Positions 12,551 through 24,996 of a stretch of DNA of 64,000 nucleotides are shown here, piece after piece. Each line of letters starts with the position of its first letter. Position 1 is the first letter of the stretch. Below the pieces are notes generated by a model. It was not told where the DNA came from and ran no database searches. It saw nothing but the letters and a program-made list of their open reading frames with translations. Position numbers and translations under genes: made by a program. Source of the stretch: Silene latifolia (Eukaryota > Streptophyta > Magnoliopsida > Caryophyllales > Caryophyllaceae); contig NC_133529.1 in assembly GCF_048544455.1 (NCBI RefSeq), positions 51,331,401 to 51,395,400 on the forward strand, written 5' to 3'.

Positions 12551-14308
12551 AATCTCCCCAAACCGAACCTTTACTCGTCCTCGAGTAAACTAAATACAAA
12601 CTAATGGAACGGAAATAAAAACTCAGAGCTAGCTATAACTTGTCTACTTGAACCAATTTAATGCAAATGTAAATCAACATCATAGCTACAAAGATCAATA
12701 CGCAAACGAATTATAAGATGTCCATAAATAAAGCTGACCTATGGACCTTGCAAGACCAACAAAATCGGACTCTCACGTGGTCACTTTTCTCTCATTACGC
12801 AAAGGGTGAATTATATATGTATAAGAGAAAAAGAGAAACAGTCACTCACCTAAATTGCGACCTACATAACATGCATGCAACAAAAATGATAGAAGATTCA
12901 AGTACCATGCACACACTCCAACCGACAATGTCCGTCACAGCCGAGGGCTTACAAATAGTATGGGAAAGTGAGGTTCAGGTGAGAAAAGGAAAAATAAATT
13001 ATGGGAATGTGAAGGTAAAGCGTCAAGCTAGCTCCTAAACAAGACCATATAAGACCATCCGAATCTCAACTGACTAAAAATGAAGCACAAGTGCCCTCAT
13101 TTGGCACACATCTCACTAACCAAATACATTATCTCCTAAAAAATATATGAATAAGAACAAAGGAGTAGACCGTCACAAACTTCCCTTTTTTTAATACGGT
13201 CCTAATTAATCAAACAACACAACTTAATTTTTTTCAAACTTTTATTTCTTTTTTTTTTCTTCTGCACTAACGTGAATTCCATCTTTTTTTTTTCCATTTT
13301 TTTTGTTTTTTCTTTCCTTCACGTCTTCTCTTTTTTTTCCTTTTTCCATGTCTTTTTTTTTCATTTTTTCGTCCTTTCTCCTCTCTTAATTTCCACCAAC
13401 TCCAACAATACAAGCGGGCCAAACTCGTAACGTGAATCAAAATACCACAAAAGATACACTAGACTAGCTTGACTGGGCATGCTTAGTTTTGGGTGTAGCT
13501 AATGGGTCAAAAAGGCTAAATTTGGCTTAAGTGGAGCTAAATGGGTGAAAAATATAAGAAAGGGAAATTTGCAAGCACCTCCTTGCATATGACACCGATC
13601 ATAAACCCGAATGTATGCAATTGACAAGAAATCGAATGTCATGAATGTGCAAAAATGATAAACATGTTATGCAAGGAGTACTACTCTCAATTCCTTCATG
13701 AACCGGTCATGAATGTCACAAGTTATATAGCTCTAAAACTTAGAAATTATAGAGTAGGTTGCCAATCTATCAGGTCAAGTCTACACGGTCAGCTTAATTT
13801 TAACAAAAACTAGTAGATATGCGTAAAACTCAGCTAATAACTGTCACTAAAGTGCAAGGCTCAAGTAAAAAGGACAAGTTACAGTGCAATATCATCACAG
13901 AAATCACCCATTCCGACTCAACCTATATGCAAAATGAAACGTTAATATTTTAATTTTTTTGAATTTTCTAAATTTTTTTGATTTTTTTATGATTTTTGAA
14001 ATAAAGTAAAACAATGCAAGCAGAAAATAGAAACGTGAATGCAAAAACAAATGCAAATGCAGACTCAAAGGATGCATTACCCTCCCCAAACCAAAACGGA
14101 CAACGCCCTCGTTGTCCTCCAGCATACACCAGCAGATATATACAGGGGAACGGGAAAATACAACCGATAAATGAATGAAAAACAATAAATAAAAAGGAGA
14201 CAAAAGAAATAAAAGAGCAAAAATGTACATACAAAACACGAACTTCCCCAAACCAACCTAAAAACTGGGGAAGTGAGTAGACCAGTAGCTACTCGTCAGC
14301 CTCGTCCG
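12551..14308 (-). other. 3' untranslated region of element C
   Basis: The polypurine tract GGTTTGGGGAGATT (minus strand, 12551-12564) borders the 3' LTR. The rest is non-coding. It includes a T-rich low-complexity stretch at about 13190-13400 and a T/A-rich stretch near 13940-14000. Short frames here (for example 12718-13038 and 13904-14251) are compositionally biased and match no family I recognise. Confidence 0.7.
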
Positions 14309-16190
14309 TCACGTCCTCCACCATGTAGTCCGGGTCTCTCTCCTCCTCACCTCCTCAGCCTGAGTACGCGCCCCCTCCTCAGCTGTGCCCTCCTCTTCGT
14401 CACTGGCTGGCTCTGGGTACCCCTCAGCCGGGTACCGGTAGAAAGACGGGTGTGGCCAACCCTCAGGAGCTGGACGTCGTCGCCTCATGTGATACTCGTA
14501 TAGAGGGAACAAAGTAAGAGATATGTCCCGCTCCATACGAGCCTGCCTGCTAAGAAGCTCAAGCAACAAACCGTCACGACGTCCTTGGTCAAGGACTGCA
14601 GACGCCTCAAAGGGTGGAGGAGGTACAAAATTAGCCGGGTAAACCGGCTGTGTCTGGTCGGGCGCAGGAGTAGGAGTAGGAGTAGGGATCGGGGTAGGAA
14701 TGGTCGTGGAAGACTGGCCACCCGTAGAAGGTGTGGATCCCTCTCCGGTCACAGGTCTCCTCCGTTTCCTAGAAGCGGACAAAGTAGGAGGTGGTTGAAG
14801 TGGGAGATGATACATGGGTAGAGGTGGAGGTAACCTGCCCCTAACAGTGGGCAGGGGAACGAGACGGGGTAGAGTGGTGCAGGGAAGGGTCTCAGACAAG
14901 GAACCAAAAATCTTCCATGTCTGGTGGTCGGAAGCAAGCCAAAACATGGACAGCATAGCAGGAATGCCAAGGTATCTATCCTTGTCTATGTACTGTAAGT
15001 CACGAGGGAAGACGGGGAAGAGAGTGCGGGTAAGAAAAGTGGCTATGCCACCGCAATCAATGGTGCATGTGGTCTTCTCCCCCATAGTGTGAAAGTACTG
15101 GGCGGTCAAGTAAGCAATGTTAAGGACGAAAGGTCCCTCACTGTCAATGTTCAGGTACCCACCCAGAATAGAAAGCTCAATGTTGTTCACATCGTTTGGT
15201 TCTTTACGGCCAAAGATGGTACTGCCCATGAGACGCAAGAAATAACGGGCCGGGGGAAGGTGGACCTGAGCTAGCTTGTGCTCCTCGTAAGTTGTCTGTG
15301 CCAAGGTCCTCCACAACTGGCGGATGACCTTCCTAGGGGCGGCAGTGGGACCCGTAAAGTAAATACCTAACCTAGAACCAAACTCCTCTAAAGTCCAAGA
15401 AAAAGTCCGGTTGAATAACCGGAAAGAAAGACAAGCACAGGTCGGGTCTGTTGCGTAAGCGCCAGAAGAGAAGGTAAAGGAGCTGAAAACTCGAGGGTCA
15501 GTTCCTTGAAGGTCAAGGCACTCATGGTGACTAGTCCAGACATCCCCGTACCCCTCAAAATCTCAACAACTGGCTCATAAATACCAAGCCTATCAAGTGA
15601 CTGACGGCACAAAAACTTAGTAGACAGAAAATCACAGCTAGCTAAATCAAAGAAACGAGTGCGATGCATAGCATTAACAAAGATTACCTCAGGATAGTCG
15701 GGGTGCGGGTCAAGTGAATCATCCACTCGGATGGTGACACGGACAGCAAAGCGGCCAGCAGAGGGTGTAGCTCGTCCGCGACCCCGCCCTCTAGTACCTG
15801 ATGAAGAAGGCGTCCAGTAGCGGGACGAGATACTAGAGTGGCCCTGTAGGCAACTGTAACAGCTGGTGACCATGCAGCAGGGGTGGTCACCGTACCAGAG
15901 GTGCTAGCTGTGGCTTCAACAGTAGAAGCAGGAGAGACGGAAACAGAGGTCGAGCTAGCAGCAGAGCTAGCAAGAAAAGAGGCTGAAACAGAGGTGGGAG
16001 CGGAACTAGCCAAGACAGAAACGGAGCCAGCAGTAGTAACGACAGCAGTACCAGCAGTAACATCAGGTAAAACGGGGGTAGTAGCAGTGGTACTAATAGT
16101 TGTGGTGACGGTGGTGGCAGCAAGGACCACTGTCTCAGTAGAGGACGGAACTAGAGTCGAAGTAGACGAAGGTAGGGAGCTACTTTCCAT
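14309..16190 (-). pseudogene. ATHILA ORF1-like gene, two frameshifts
   Basis: The minus-strand frame opens at ATG 16190 (MESSSLPSS) with a Ser/Thr/Ala-rich region of about 110 residues. A frameshift near 15850 leads into a frame with a Gly/Arg-rich patch (RGRGRGRATPSAGRF) and the segment FVNAMHRTRFFDLASCDFLS. A second shift near 15483 leads into the long 3' frame with LPPARYFLRLMGSTIFGRKE. That line resembles the conserved core of the plant ATHILA ORF-1 family. A proline-rich part, a basic RKRRRP motif and an acidic C-terminus follow. Element D carries a diverged copy of the N-terminal part (20343-22076). The role of this protein is unknown; structural and env-like roles have been suggested for extra Athila ORFs. 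Confidence 0.65.
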
Positions 16191-17109
16191 CCTAATCAAT
16201 TAAGCAATGGGGAATAATAAGTAATTGAATCAATAAATGCAAAACCCCCTAATTTCAGTCGAAATTTTCGAATTGGACTAATAAATGCGAAATCCTAATT
16301 ACCTCATATGGTAAAAACAATGCAATTAAACAACAAGAAGGTAAAAGGGAGACTTACTTGATTAATAAACCCAGAGGAGAAACAAAAGAATCGACAAAAA
16401 TAATGCAAATAGGCGGAATTTGATCGAAAAACCGCAAGCCCTCGTTCCCAAATTCAACCGCAACAAAGACGAATATTCAAGGGGAAAACAAGGGGTAAAT
16501 GTCGAAATGCTAGCAAGGATCAAAATGTGGGTGATGGATTTGATATTAGGGCAAAGATTATGGAGGTTTTAGGGAAAATTAATCGCAAATAAGGGAGATA
16601 AAATGAAGAATGAATTAGAATTAAGAAAAATAGAAGTTAAAGAGGTACTTCCCGCGTGTGATTTTCAATTTCACTCGATCGAGTGATTTGAAATCACTCG
16701 ATCGAGAAGTCTTGGCTTCATTTCACTCGATCGAACATAATATCACTCGATCGAGAACTCCCTATTTTTGCCATTTCGATTGAGTAACTGTAAACCTCTC
16801 GATCGAACCCTTTTCTATGCAATCCGCTCGATCGAGTACAAAAAGTACTCGATCGAGTTCTTTTCTTCGTGTAATTCATCACAATGCGTCATTATCTGAC
16901 CAAACCTGCATAAAAAACACTCGCAAACATATCCCGAACATACCAAATCACAAGATAATAGTCTATAGTCTTTCTAGCTACGCTAAAACAGTCTAAAGTC
17001 TAGCAGTTCTAAAAATGCAAATAAAGAAATTCAACGAAAATTTAAAATTAATTTTTACAATTTGTTACATGGGGCATTCCCCGCTTAATTCCCAAAATAA
17101 TTAAGTAGC
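16191..17109 (-). other. Non-coding region between protease and ORF1-like gene of C
   Basis: About 0.9 kb without coding signal. In a complete Athila element, reverse transcriptase, RNase H and integrase would lie around here. Instead there is leader-like sequence and a palindrome array (16674-16857). Confidence 0.7.
16674..16857. repeat. CTCGATCGAG palindrome array (C, interior)
   Basis: Eight copies or near-copies, including CTCGATCGAG at 16674, 16848 and several between, and decayed forms such as TTCGATTGAG. Spacing is again mostly 20-30 bp. The block starts soon after a CpG-containing CCCGCGTGTG. Confidence 0.88.
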
Positions 17110-19307
17110 TCAAGGGAGGGCTTCTGACCGTCCTTGACCGTCCTTTTCGTTCTCCACGAGCTTGAATTTGAACCAGTAGGGGGGAGAATAGTTAACATCC
17201 ATGTATGCATGAACTTTCCTCGTCCCTTTGTCTTTCCCATCAGCTTTGACGTTAAGATCCCCTTTTTTATTGTCTTTAATTGTAATATGACCTTTGACAG
17301 CTCTTGCATCTATTCCATCTGTACCTGCAGCAAGGAAAACAGACGAATGTTCCTCCTTTTCGCTCTCAGTCTGAGGCGGAGGGGTTACAATTGCAGCACA
17401 AAATTCCACATTTTGATCTGGAGTGTCAATATGGGAGTCAGGAGAGGAGAGGGCATTGCAAGGTTGTGCTTGCATGGGATCCCTACGAGACTTAGATTGA
17501 TGGAAAATCAATTCCTCATCTCCTACCTGAAATGTTAGTGTTTTACCCCCGACATCGATCACTGCGCGAGCAGTGAAAAAAAATGGTCTCCCTAAAATAA
17601 TAGGGGTGTGAGTGTCCTCGGGAATATCAAGCACTACGAAGTCAACGGGAATAAAGAATCTCCCGATTTTGACAGATATGTCCTCTATAATTCCTAACGG
17701 CCGTGATATACTACGGTCGGCCATCTGTACGGTCATGTTTGTGCAATTAAATTTAGTCAAACCAAGTCTCTTAGCAAGAGACAAAGGTAAGACGCTCACG
17801 CTAGCACCAAGATCGCATAGCGCGTTATCAATCAAATGGGTACCTATGTGACATGGAATCGAGAAACTACCCGGGTCTGACTGTTTAGGTGGCAACTTAT
17901 TTTGAACTAGGGAAGTCCCTACCTCATTTAAAGCTACCGTCTCATGATCGTTGATATGCCTCTTACGTGACAAAATTTCTTTCATAAACTTTAAATAAGA
18001 GGGTACCTGTGTCAGCAACTCGGCGAATGGAACAGTAACCTGTAAGCTTTTCGGGAGCTCGGCAAATTTACCGAACTGTTGATTGGCTTTAGTGCTCTGT
18101 AATCGCCTCGGGAAGGGCACCGTAATAGGAATCTCAAGCCCTTTGTTTCTCTCTTCCAACGTCTCAGCAGGTTCAAATTCTTTTTCACTCGTTCGAGACT
18201 TTTTACCTCTCGATCGAGTCTTTCCAGGTGATATTTCACTCGATCGAGCAATAACAGCCTCTCGATCGAGTTCCTCTATTTGCACAGTGTTCGATCGAGG
18301 TAAATTGTCACTCGATCGAATGTTTTTTTCAAAATTTTCACTCGATCGAGTGGTTTTCACCTCTCGATCGATCCCTTGATTATCCAGTTCACTCGATCGA
18401 GCAACATTTCAACTCAATCGAGTGCTTTCTTCATCAATTCTACTCGATCGACCACCAGAGATTAGTCGAACGAGTATATTCTTCGTGGTAAGCTTATCTT
18501 CAGCGACAATTGACTATTCATTAGCATTTATGGCCATCCTCGGGTCTGATATGTCATCTAAAGTTGACAATTTTGGTCCTTCATATGAACGACCACTTCT
18601 TAAATTAATCAGGTTTACCGTCTCGTGTGGATTCTTCACATATTGGGACGGCAAATGACCCGGTTTCCTCGTGGACTGATTAGCGGCGAGTTGAGCAACT
18701 TGAGTTTTAAGTGACTTGATGGATGCTTCTTTCTGTTGGTCACTTAGTTGCCATTGCTTTGTCAATGACTGAAGCATTGTCTTTAACTCAGCTAGCTCAC
18801 TTACCCCACTTGAAGATGATGCTCCTTGATTTGGTGGAGGAAAAGAAGGAGGCTTTTGGAAGCCTTGTTGAGCTTTATGAGGAGGGACATATGGCTGCTG
18901 CTGCTGCAGTGGAGGAGTGGGATTAAGAACATTTTGACTAGTCCACCTCAAATTGGGATGGACTGCCCCTTGATTGTTGTAATATGAACCTCCTCCTTGC
19001 CTATATTGCTGAAAGGCAAGGACTTGCTCCTTCTCAGTAAGACAGTCAATAGCAGTATGACCGTCATCGCTTCCACACCTCTCACAAGTGACAGTTTCCT
19101 GTCTAGTCAACAGATGAACCGTCTGTTGATCTCCAGCAGATTGCAGCTCCAATCTATCAAACCGAGCAATCATGGCTTCCAGCTGAACCACGACTGCCTT
19201 ATCAACCGAATGGACCGTTCGAATACCGTCCCGTGGGTTCCCATATTCAGCACAATGGGTCGCCATCTCCTCTATAATGCCCCATCCCTTATCATCATCA
19301 ATATTCT
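17110..19307 (-). pseudogene. Athila gag C-terminus and protease (element C)
   Basis: This is one minus-strand reading frame from the insertion point of D down to the TAA/TGA at 17110. It holds a gag zinc knuckle CERCGSDDGHTAIDC, a glutamine/proline-rich linker, an NLRSGRSYEGP motif typical of Athila gag-pro, a palindrome-derived Arg/Ser-rich stretch, and an aspartic protease with core ALCDLGASVSVLP and flap/C-terminal motif IILGRPF. Two in-frame stops break it: TAG at 18514-18516 and TGA at 18409-18411. The second lies inside a palindrome unit that has become CTCAATCGAG, so it looks like CpG decay of CGA. No frameshift is seen in 2.2 kb. Confidence 0.82.
18188..18474. repeat. CTCGATCGAG array inside the gag-protease frame
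   Basis: About eleven units, intact or decayed, lie between the gag and protease domains. Read on the minus strand they encode repeated TRSSE, ARSSE, DRE and similar words in the open frame. This means the array was tolerated as translated linker sequence. Spacing is 20-30 bp as elsewhere. Confidence 0.88.
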
Positions 19308-20342
19308 TGACAGAACAGTCGTATACCTATTAAAAATAACTAACTAAACTAACTATATAGCTAGGGAAGTCAGGTCGATCTCCTCAGGGAGGCAAGATAT
19401 CTGTAAAGAGTCCATCTATTTGGTCACAAAATGGGGGGTTTGTAAATTGATTTTCTAAACTAAAGGTGTAAAAGAAAGAGAAGCAAGGAAAGAGCAGTAA
19501 AGGCAGAAAGTAGAGATAAAGTGATCAATGAAGAAGGGACATGTCAGGACTTCGGTTCACTACGGTAGTTTAGTGACTCAACTGCAAATAGTCTAGATAA
19601 ATTACATGTGAGACGGATATGGAAAGGTCCTTCCGGTCCACTTTCTATCCTAAATTTCCACTAACTTAACTTCCGTCCTCGTCAGGGTAGTCTACTGTTC
19701 ATAGCAGGTCTATTTAGTCCAATCTTCCAATCCAGGATTAAATTTAACCAGATTAAAAGGTGACTCAGAAGCGTGCACTCAACTAAGTCGGTAAATAAAG
19801 TTATATTGCCATGGGGACAAAATCTCACAAATAATTCATCTAAACTATTCACTACATCGTCACATTTCTACCGTAGATCCCCTAATCCTAACATGAAACA
19901 AATTAGCTACTCATGCTATTAATATTATCAAAACTAAAAACAACGAAATAACTAACATTAAACATGATGAAATAATAATGAAATTGCATAAATAAAGATT
20001 AGGGCAGGAATTAAAAAGGAACAAAACAAGTAATTAAAGCAAATGATTGAAAGATTAAGATTAAAAGAGAGTAAGAGATTACAATCGCAAGAATCCGGCG
20101 TAAAGAACAACTAAATCCGAGCGAGAAAATCCGAAAGCAAAAGTTACAGTAGAGTGGAAAAGCAACGCCGTCTTTTTTGCAGTGAAAGATGAATAATAAG
20201 ATAATAGATTATTAGATAGAATCCAATGACCTAGTTATTATACGTTTAAATAGAAAAATGCTAAGTCCACTAACTAAAAACAAGTTCACGGCTTAATTAA
20301 AGCCCATGGAAGACAAAACCACTCGATCGAGCAGTCTGAAAC
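19308..20342 (-). repeat. Left LTR of element D (truncated)
   Basis: Starts TGACAGAACAGTCGTATACC and follows the right LTR closely until the phrase CAGTCTGAAAC, then switches abruptly to interior sequence. About 1035 of roughly 1483 bp are present. The retained part includes a single CTCGATCGAG at about 20321. Confidence 0.82.
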
Positions 20343-22936
20343 CACTCGCAGTCAAGAGTGTCGTCCACTCGGATCGTGAAACGGCCAGCAGCAGGTGTAG
20401 CTCGACCACGACTCCGGCCTCTAGAACCTGAAGTAGAAGACCGTCCACTGATGGTACGAGGTACAAGGGCCTCTCTCAAAGCAGCTGCGGCTGCAGGTGA
20501 GTACGCAGCAGAGGTGCTCACCTGACCTGAGGTAGAAAGTGAAGCTGCGGCAGTGGGTGCAGCAGAGACTGCCGCTGAGGAAGAAAGGCTAGCAACAGTG
20601 CTAGCAGCTGTGGCTGAAACGGGGCTAGTGTTAGAAATCTATATCTCATTATACTCAACATATTCATATATGTTACTATTAATTTAGTCATAAAATTAAT
20701 TTAGATCTTATGCATGCAAACATGAATAAATATAGAGAAGAAATCGTCATCCTTACATTGAGATTTCGGATATTATGGGCACAACTGAGTTCTCCTACTC
20801 ACTTGTTCTTGAGCTTCCTGATATTGGATGAACAAAGGATTCAAGCTTAGAATCCCTCCCAAGGAATTATACCCAAGATAACCTCTCAAAAGATTAATAT
20901 TATTAATACTAGAACAATATTAATCTTAATAAAATTGACCCAAAATATTGAATTTTGTCTCTTGTTTTTCGGTTAAGAGAAGGGAGAAGAAGGAGCAATA
21001 TTCTCTCTAAAAACTCTATATTTTAGATGTGTTTGAATGAATAATGCACTAGTTTTTCATGTAGTGTATATTAGGTAAATTATAGAGAAAAACCCTTGGC
21101 TTTTCTCTATGACAAAACCGGGTGGGGTGGGGTGGTGATGGCCAATGCATGATCAAGGTGCTCTTCACAAAAACAACTAGGTTTGCATGGCTATCCGTTA
21201 GGTTAATGATTATGCTTTCCACTTAAAATAATCAACACAATATTTAGCCTAATACACCCTATGTTTCGGTCCATTTAAGATAAAATGGATTCCATTTTAT
21301 CTTTGTCAATTTATCAATTTGTCACATGTCACAAGTCATGTAAAATTGTCATGCATTTTTAACATATTAAAAATCAACGTATTAATAAAAATACGTCATG
21401 TACAAAATCGACTTACTAATTCATAATTACTTGTACCAAAACGATTTACCAATTATAAATCACAACATCTTGTATTTATAATAAATTATTCATTCAGATT
21501 CAATTGTTTCCGTAAACAATAATTTCATTTAAGTAATAAAACAATTCGATCACTTAGACCGTATCTTATTTAATCAAATTATAATGAGATACGTAAATAT
21601 TACTACCAAAATCGTCCGTCAATTTTAAGTAATTTAATTAACCCGTATCGTCATACGATCAATTAAATATTCAATTAAGAGTGTTACCCTATAGGTATGA
21701 CCTAAGGGGATCAACTGATCACCACCGTCGCACGACAGTAATGTCAAACTCTAGTCAGCCAATCATTACCGATATGTGTGGACCAGTTGACAGTAAAATA
21801 TTACTTCCCACATGTATTCTTAAAATGAGACTTAAACATGTGATCATCATGATCGACAGTTGTGATCGCATTATTGTCGGAGGACACATATTCCAACAAC
21901 TAGCAAGCGGTGCTAGCGGAGTAAAGACAAGATCGCGCAGCAGAAATAAGAAAAACAATATGCAAAAAGGTGCGGAGACGTAGTAGTAGCGGCAGGGACT
22001 ACCGTCTCGAGACAGAGACAAGGACGGATCGGGCAAAATGAGCTCGTAGAAGGCATAGAGCTAGAATCCATCCTAGTCAAATAGGCAGGGGAAACTGACA
22101 AGAAAACAGCATGAAAACAGCAGAGAATTTCCCTAAACAGTCGAAATTTTCGACTGGCAGCCTTAATTCCCGAATTTTTCCTCAATAATTCGAATGACGC
22201 AGGTAATCAGCGATAGGGGAAGGGAAGCAGATAACAAATGCAGCAAATTAAGCAACAATTGAAGTAAATTAGGCATATGGCAGCAGGAAAAACCCGATTC
22301 ACAGTCGAAAATTTCGACTGACAAGAACCCTAATCGCAAATTTCCCATAAAATTCGAAGTAAACATGTGAAAATCAATGAGATAAGGGAATTAATCATCA
22401 AGTAAGGCAAATTGGGCAAAGAATCATAATTATAGTCGAAAAATTCGACCCAAAATGAATACACGAAACCCTAATTCCTAATTCACTTCATAAAAAGCAA
22501 GATTAATGAAATTAAAATGCAAAGAAGTATTGGAATTACTTACTTGATGATGAGGAACCTACAAATTGAGCAATTAATCGACAAAACAAGCAAGAATGGC
22601 GATTTTTTATCGAAAAATCGCAAACCTTAATTCCTCTAATTGACCGTGTAAAACAGCAAGTATCAAGGGAAAAGCAGAGGGCAATGGACGATTAAATATC
22701 AATGAATAAAATGTAGGTGGTGGATTTGGTATAAGGGAAATAAAAATGGAGATATTGGGGATTTTTTGTCGCAAATAAGGTGAAGGGAGGACGAAATAAT
22801 GAAAGAGGAAAGGAAGTAATAAGAAAAAGAAGGAAGTTTAAGAGACTCCCTGTGTGTCCTTTGCAAAATCACTCGATCGAGTGATTTAAAACCACTCGAT
22901 CGAGAGTTCCTGTATATATTTCCCTCGATCGAAATT
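20343..22936 (-). pseudogene. Remnant of ORF1-like N-terminus and flanks in D
   Basis: On the minus strand a frame opens near 22072 with MDSSSMPSTSS, homologous to MESSSLPSS of element C. It continues past the solo LTR H into AAYSPAAAAALREALV and the Gly/Arg patch SRGRSRGRATPAAGRF at 20380-20521, then is lost where the truncated LTR begins. From 22077 to 22936 there is non-coding DNA resembling 16200-16750 of C, with two or three palindromes at 22870-22930 directly before the right LTR. Confidence 0.7.
20629..21898 (-). mobile_element. Solo copia LTR H inside element D
   Basis: A 1270-bp LTR starts TGTTAGAAATC and ends ATATTCCAACA. It is clearly related to the LTRs of elements A and B; for example all share GTATGACCTA and the phrase GATCAACTGATCACCACCG. 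No interior or second LTR is present, so it is a solo LTR left by recombination. The flanks GCTAG (20624-20628) and ACTAG (21899-21903) look like a 5-bp target duplication with one mismatch. Confidence 0.85.
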
Positions 22937-24419
22937 TGACAGGGCAGTCGTATACCTATCAAAAATAACTAACTAAACTAACTATATAGCTAGGGAAGTC
23001 AGGTCGATCTCCTCAGGGAGGCAAGATATCTGTAAAGAGTCCGTCTATTTGGTCACAAAATGGGGGGTTTGTAAATTGATTTTCTAAACTAAAAGAGTAA
23101 AAGAAAGAGAAGCAAGGAAAGAGCAGTAAAGGCAGAAAGTAGAGATAAAGTAATCAATAAAGAAGGGACATGTCAGGACTTCGGTTCACTACGGTAGTCT
23201 AGTGACTCAACTGCAAATAGTCTAGATAAATTACATGTGAGACGGATATGGAAAGGTCCTTCCGGTCCACTTTCTATCCTAAATTTCCACTAACTTAACT
23301 TCCGTCCTCGTCAGGGTAGTCTACTGTTCATAGCAGGTCTATTTAGTCCAATCTTCCGATCCAGGATTAAATTAACCAGATTAAAAGGTGACTCAGAAGC
23401 GTGTACTCAACTAAGTCGGTAAATACAGTTATATTGCCATGGGGACAGAATCTCACAAATAATTCATCTAACCTATTCACTACATCGTCATATTTCTACC
23501 GTAGATCCCCTAATCCTAACATGAAACAAGTTAGCTACTCATGCTATTAATATTGTCAAAACTAATAACAACGAAATAAATGACATTAAACATGATGAAA
23601 TAATAATGAAATTGCATAAATAAAGATTAGGGCATGAATTAAAAAGGAACAAAACAAGTAATTAAAGCAAATGATTGAAAGATTAAGATTAAAAGAGAGT
23701 AAGAGATTACAATCGCAAGAATCCGGCGTAAAGAACAACTAAATCCGAGCGAGAAAATCCGAAAGCAAAAGTTACAGTAGAGAGGAAAAGCAACGCCGTC
23801 TTTTTTGCAGTGAAAGATGAATAATAAGATAATAGATTATTGGATAGAATCCAATGACCTAGTTATTGTACGTTTAAATAGAAAAATGCTAAGTCCACTA
23901 ACTAAAAATAAGTTCACGGACTAATTAAAGCCCATGGAAGACAAAACCACTCGATCGAGCAGTCTGAAACAGCTCGATCGAGTACTTCTCCAGGCAATCT
24001 ACTCGATCGAGTAGAATTAGCGCTCGATCGAGTAACCTCTATTTCCAGCACTATTTGATCGAGTAAAATACTGCTCGATCCACCATTCTCAGCCATAGAA
24101 ACCACTCGATCGACCAATAAAAGGGCTCGATCGAGTGTTCTTCCTCTGAAGAGCTCCAAACTCGTAGCCGACTGCTTCGTAGACCGTTCCTTCACGCATC
24201 CCAATGCAAGATCTCGCTCAGAAAAATCCCGTATCCTCAAAATGCATGCAAAGAAGGACGAAAATGGTACGATTCCACTACTTTCACGTTCATTTCTACA
24301 AAATGTACAAAACGAACCAAAGTAGCCAATTCGGGGCATAATGCGATATAAACAGTACAAAAGTACATGGAAATACGTGCTAAAATAGGCTAAAAAGACT
24401 ATACAAAATGCACGTATCA
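22937..24419 (-). repeat. Right LTR of element D (complete)
   Basis: Starts TGACAGGGCAGTCGTATACC and ends GCACGTATCA, about 1.48 kb. It contains a dense palindrome array at 23950-24135. No primer binding site lies to its left, where one would be expected for a minus-strand element: the interior ends CTCGATCGAAATT. Confidence 0.85.
23950..24135. repeat. CTCGATCGAG palindrome array (D, LTR)
   Basis: About eight units in 186 bp, including several perfect CTCGATCGAG and decayed CTCGATCCAC and TTTGATCGAG. The position within the LTR corresponds to that in C. Confidence 0.9.
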
Positions 24420-24424
24420 ATTCT

Positions 24425-24996
24425 TTTGAAATCTTCCGTTGGATGAGGCGTCAAGAATAGCTCTGTGGTCATCGTACAACCCATTGTAGAACTGGTTGCA
24501 CAAAAACCACTGATCAAAACCATGGTGAGGAAGAGACCTCCCCAACTTCTTGAACCGACACCAAGCTTCATAGAAAGTCTCATCAGGTGCCTGCTTGAAA
24601 CTAGTGGTCTTACCCCTCAGCTGGTTAGTGCGTTGTGGAGGGAAATATCTTTTGTAGAAGGCAAGTGCGAGAGTCTCCCAGTTGGTGATACCAGCAGTCT
24701 GACAAATAAGATCGATCACCACTCACGGCCGAGTCATCGAGAGAAAAAGGAAAAAGCACTTCCTTTATCTTGTCTTGAGTTACTCCCTTAGTAACGGGAA
24801 TAGTAGAGTAATAGTCGGTAAAGACTTCCATATGCTTTCGCGGATCTTCACCCGCCACACCTCGATACAGATTTCTTTCCACCAGATTTATATAGGACGG
24901 ACGGCTATCAAAAGTGTTACCGTCCTCAGTTTGGAGGTTAAAACCTTTAGGAATCAAGGATTCTTAGGGCTCCGAGTGACTTGCAATATTAGGCAT
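24425..24996 (-). pseudogene. Athila gag N-terminal part (element C)
   Basis: ATG at 24996 opens MPNIASHSEP, followed by an in-frame TAA, then GVAGEDPRKHMEVF and FPFSLDDSA. A frameshift near 24725 is followed by YKRYFPPQRTNQLRGKTTSF, ETFYEAWCRFKKL and HHGFDQWFLCNQFYNGL. These are the hallmark lines of plant retrotransposon gag of the Athila type. The frame runs into the insertion site of D and continues beyond it in phase with 19307. Confidence 0.85.

Larger units (their letters stand above)
19308..24419 (-). mobile_element. Element D: deletion derivative related to C, nested in gag
   Basis: TG (19308) to CA (24419) with a perfect 5-bp target duplication ATTCT (19303-19307 and 24420-24424). 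Removing it restores the gag frame of C. The right LTR is complete (22937-24419). The left LTR is truncated (19308-about 20342) and lacks about 450 bp. The interior, minus the solo LTR H, matches only the ORF1-like N-terminus and nearby non-coding DNA of C. Gag, protease, primer site and polypurine tract are absent. The LTR belongs to the same broad family as C but is clearly diverged. Confidence 0.82.

Noticed and set aside
13904..14251. Two overlapping phenylalanine-rich frames as a membrane protein gene
   Set aside because: They result from T/A-rich low-complexity sequence in the 3' region of element C, and two frames overlap with equal plausibility.
14585..15274. Plus-strand frames in the ORF1-like region
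   Set aside because: They are shadows of the minus-strand ATHILA ORF1-like gene, which has recognisable conserved lines.
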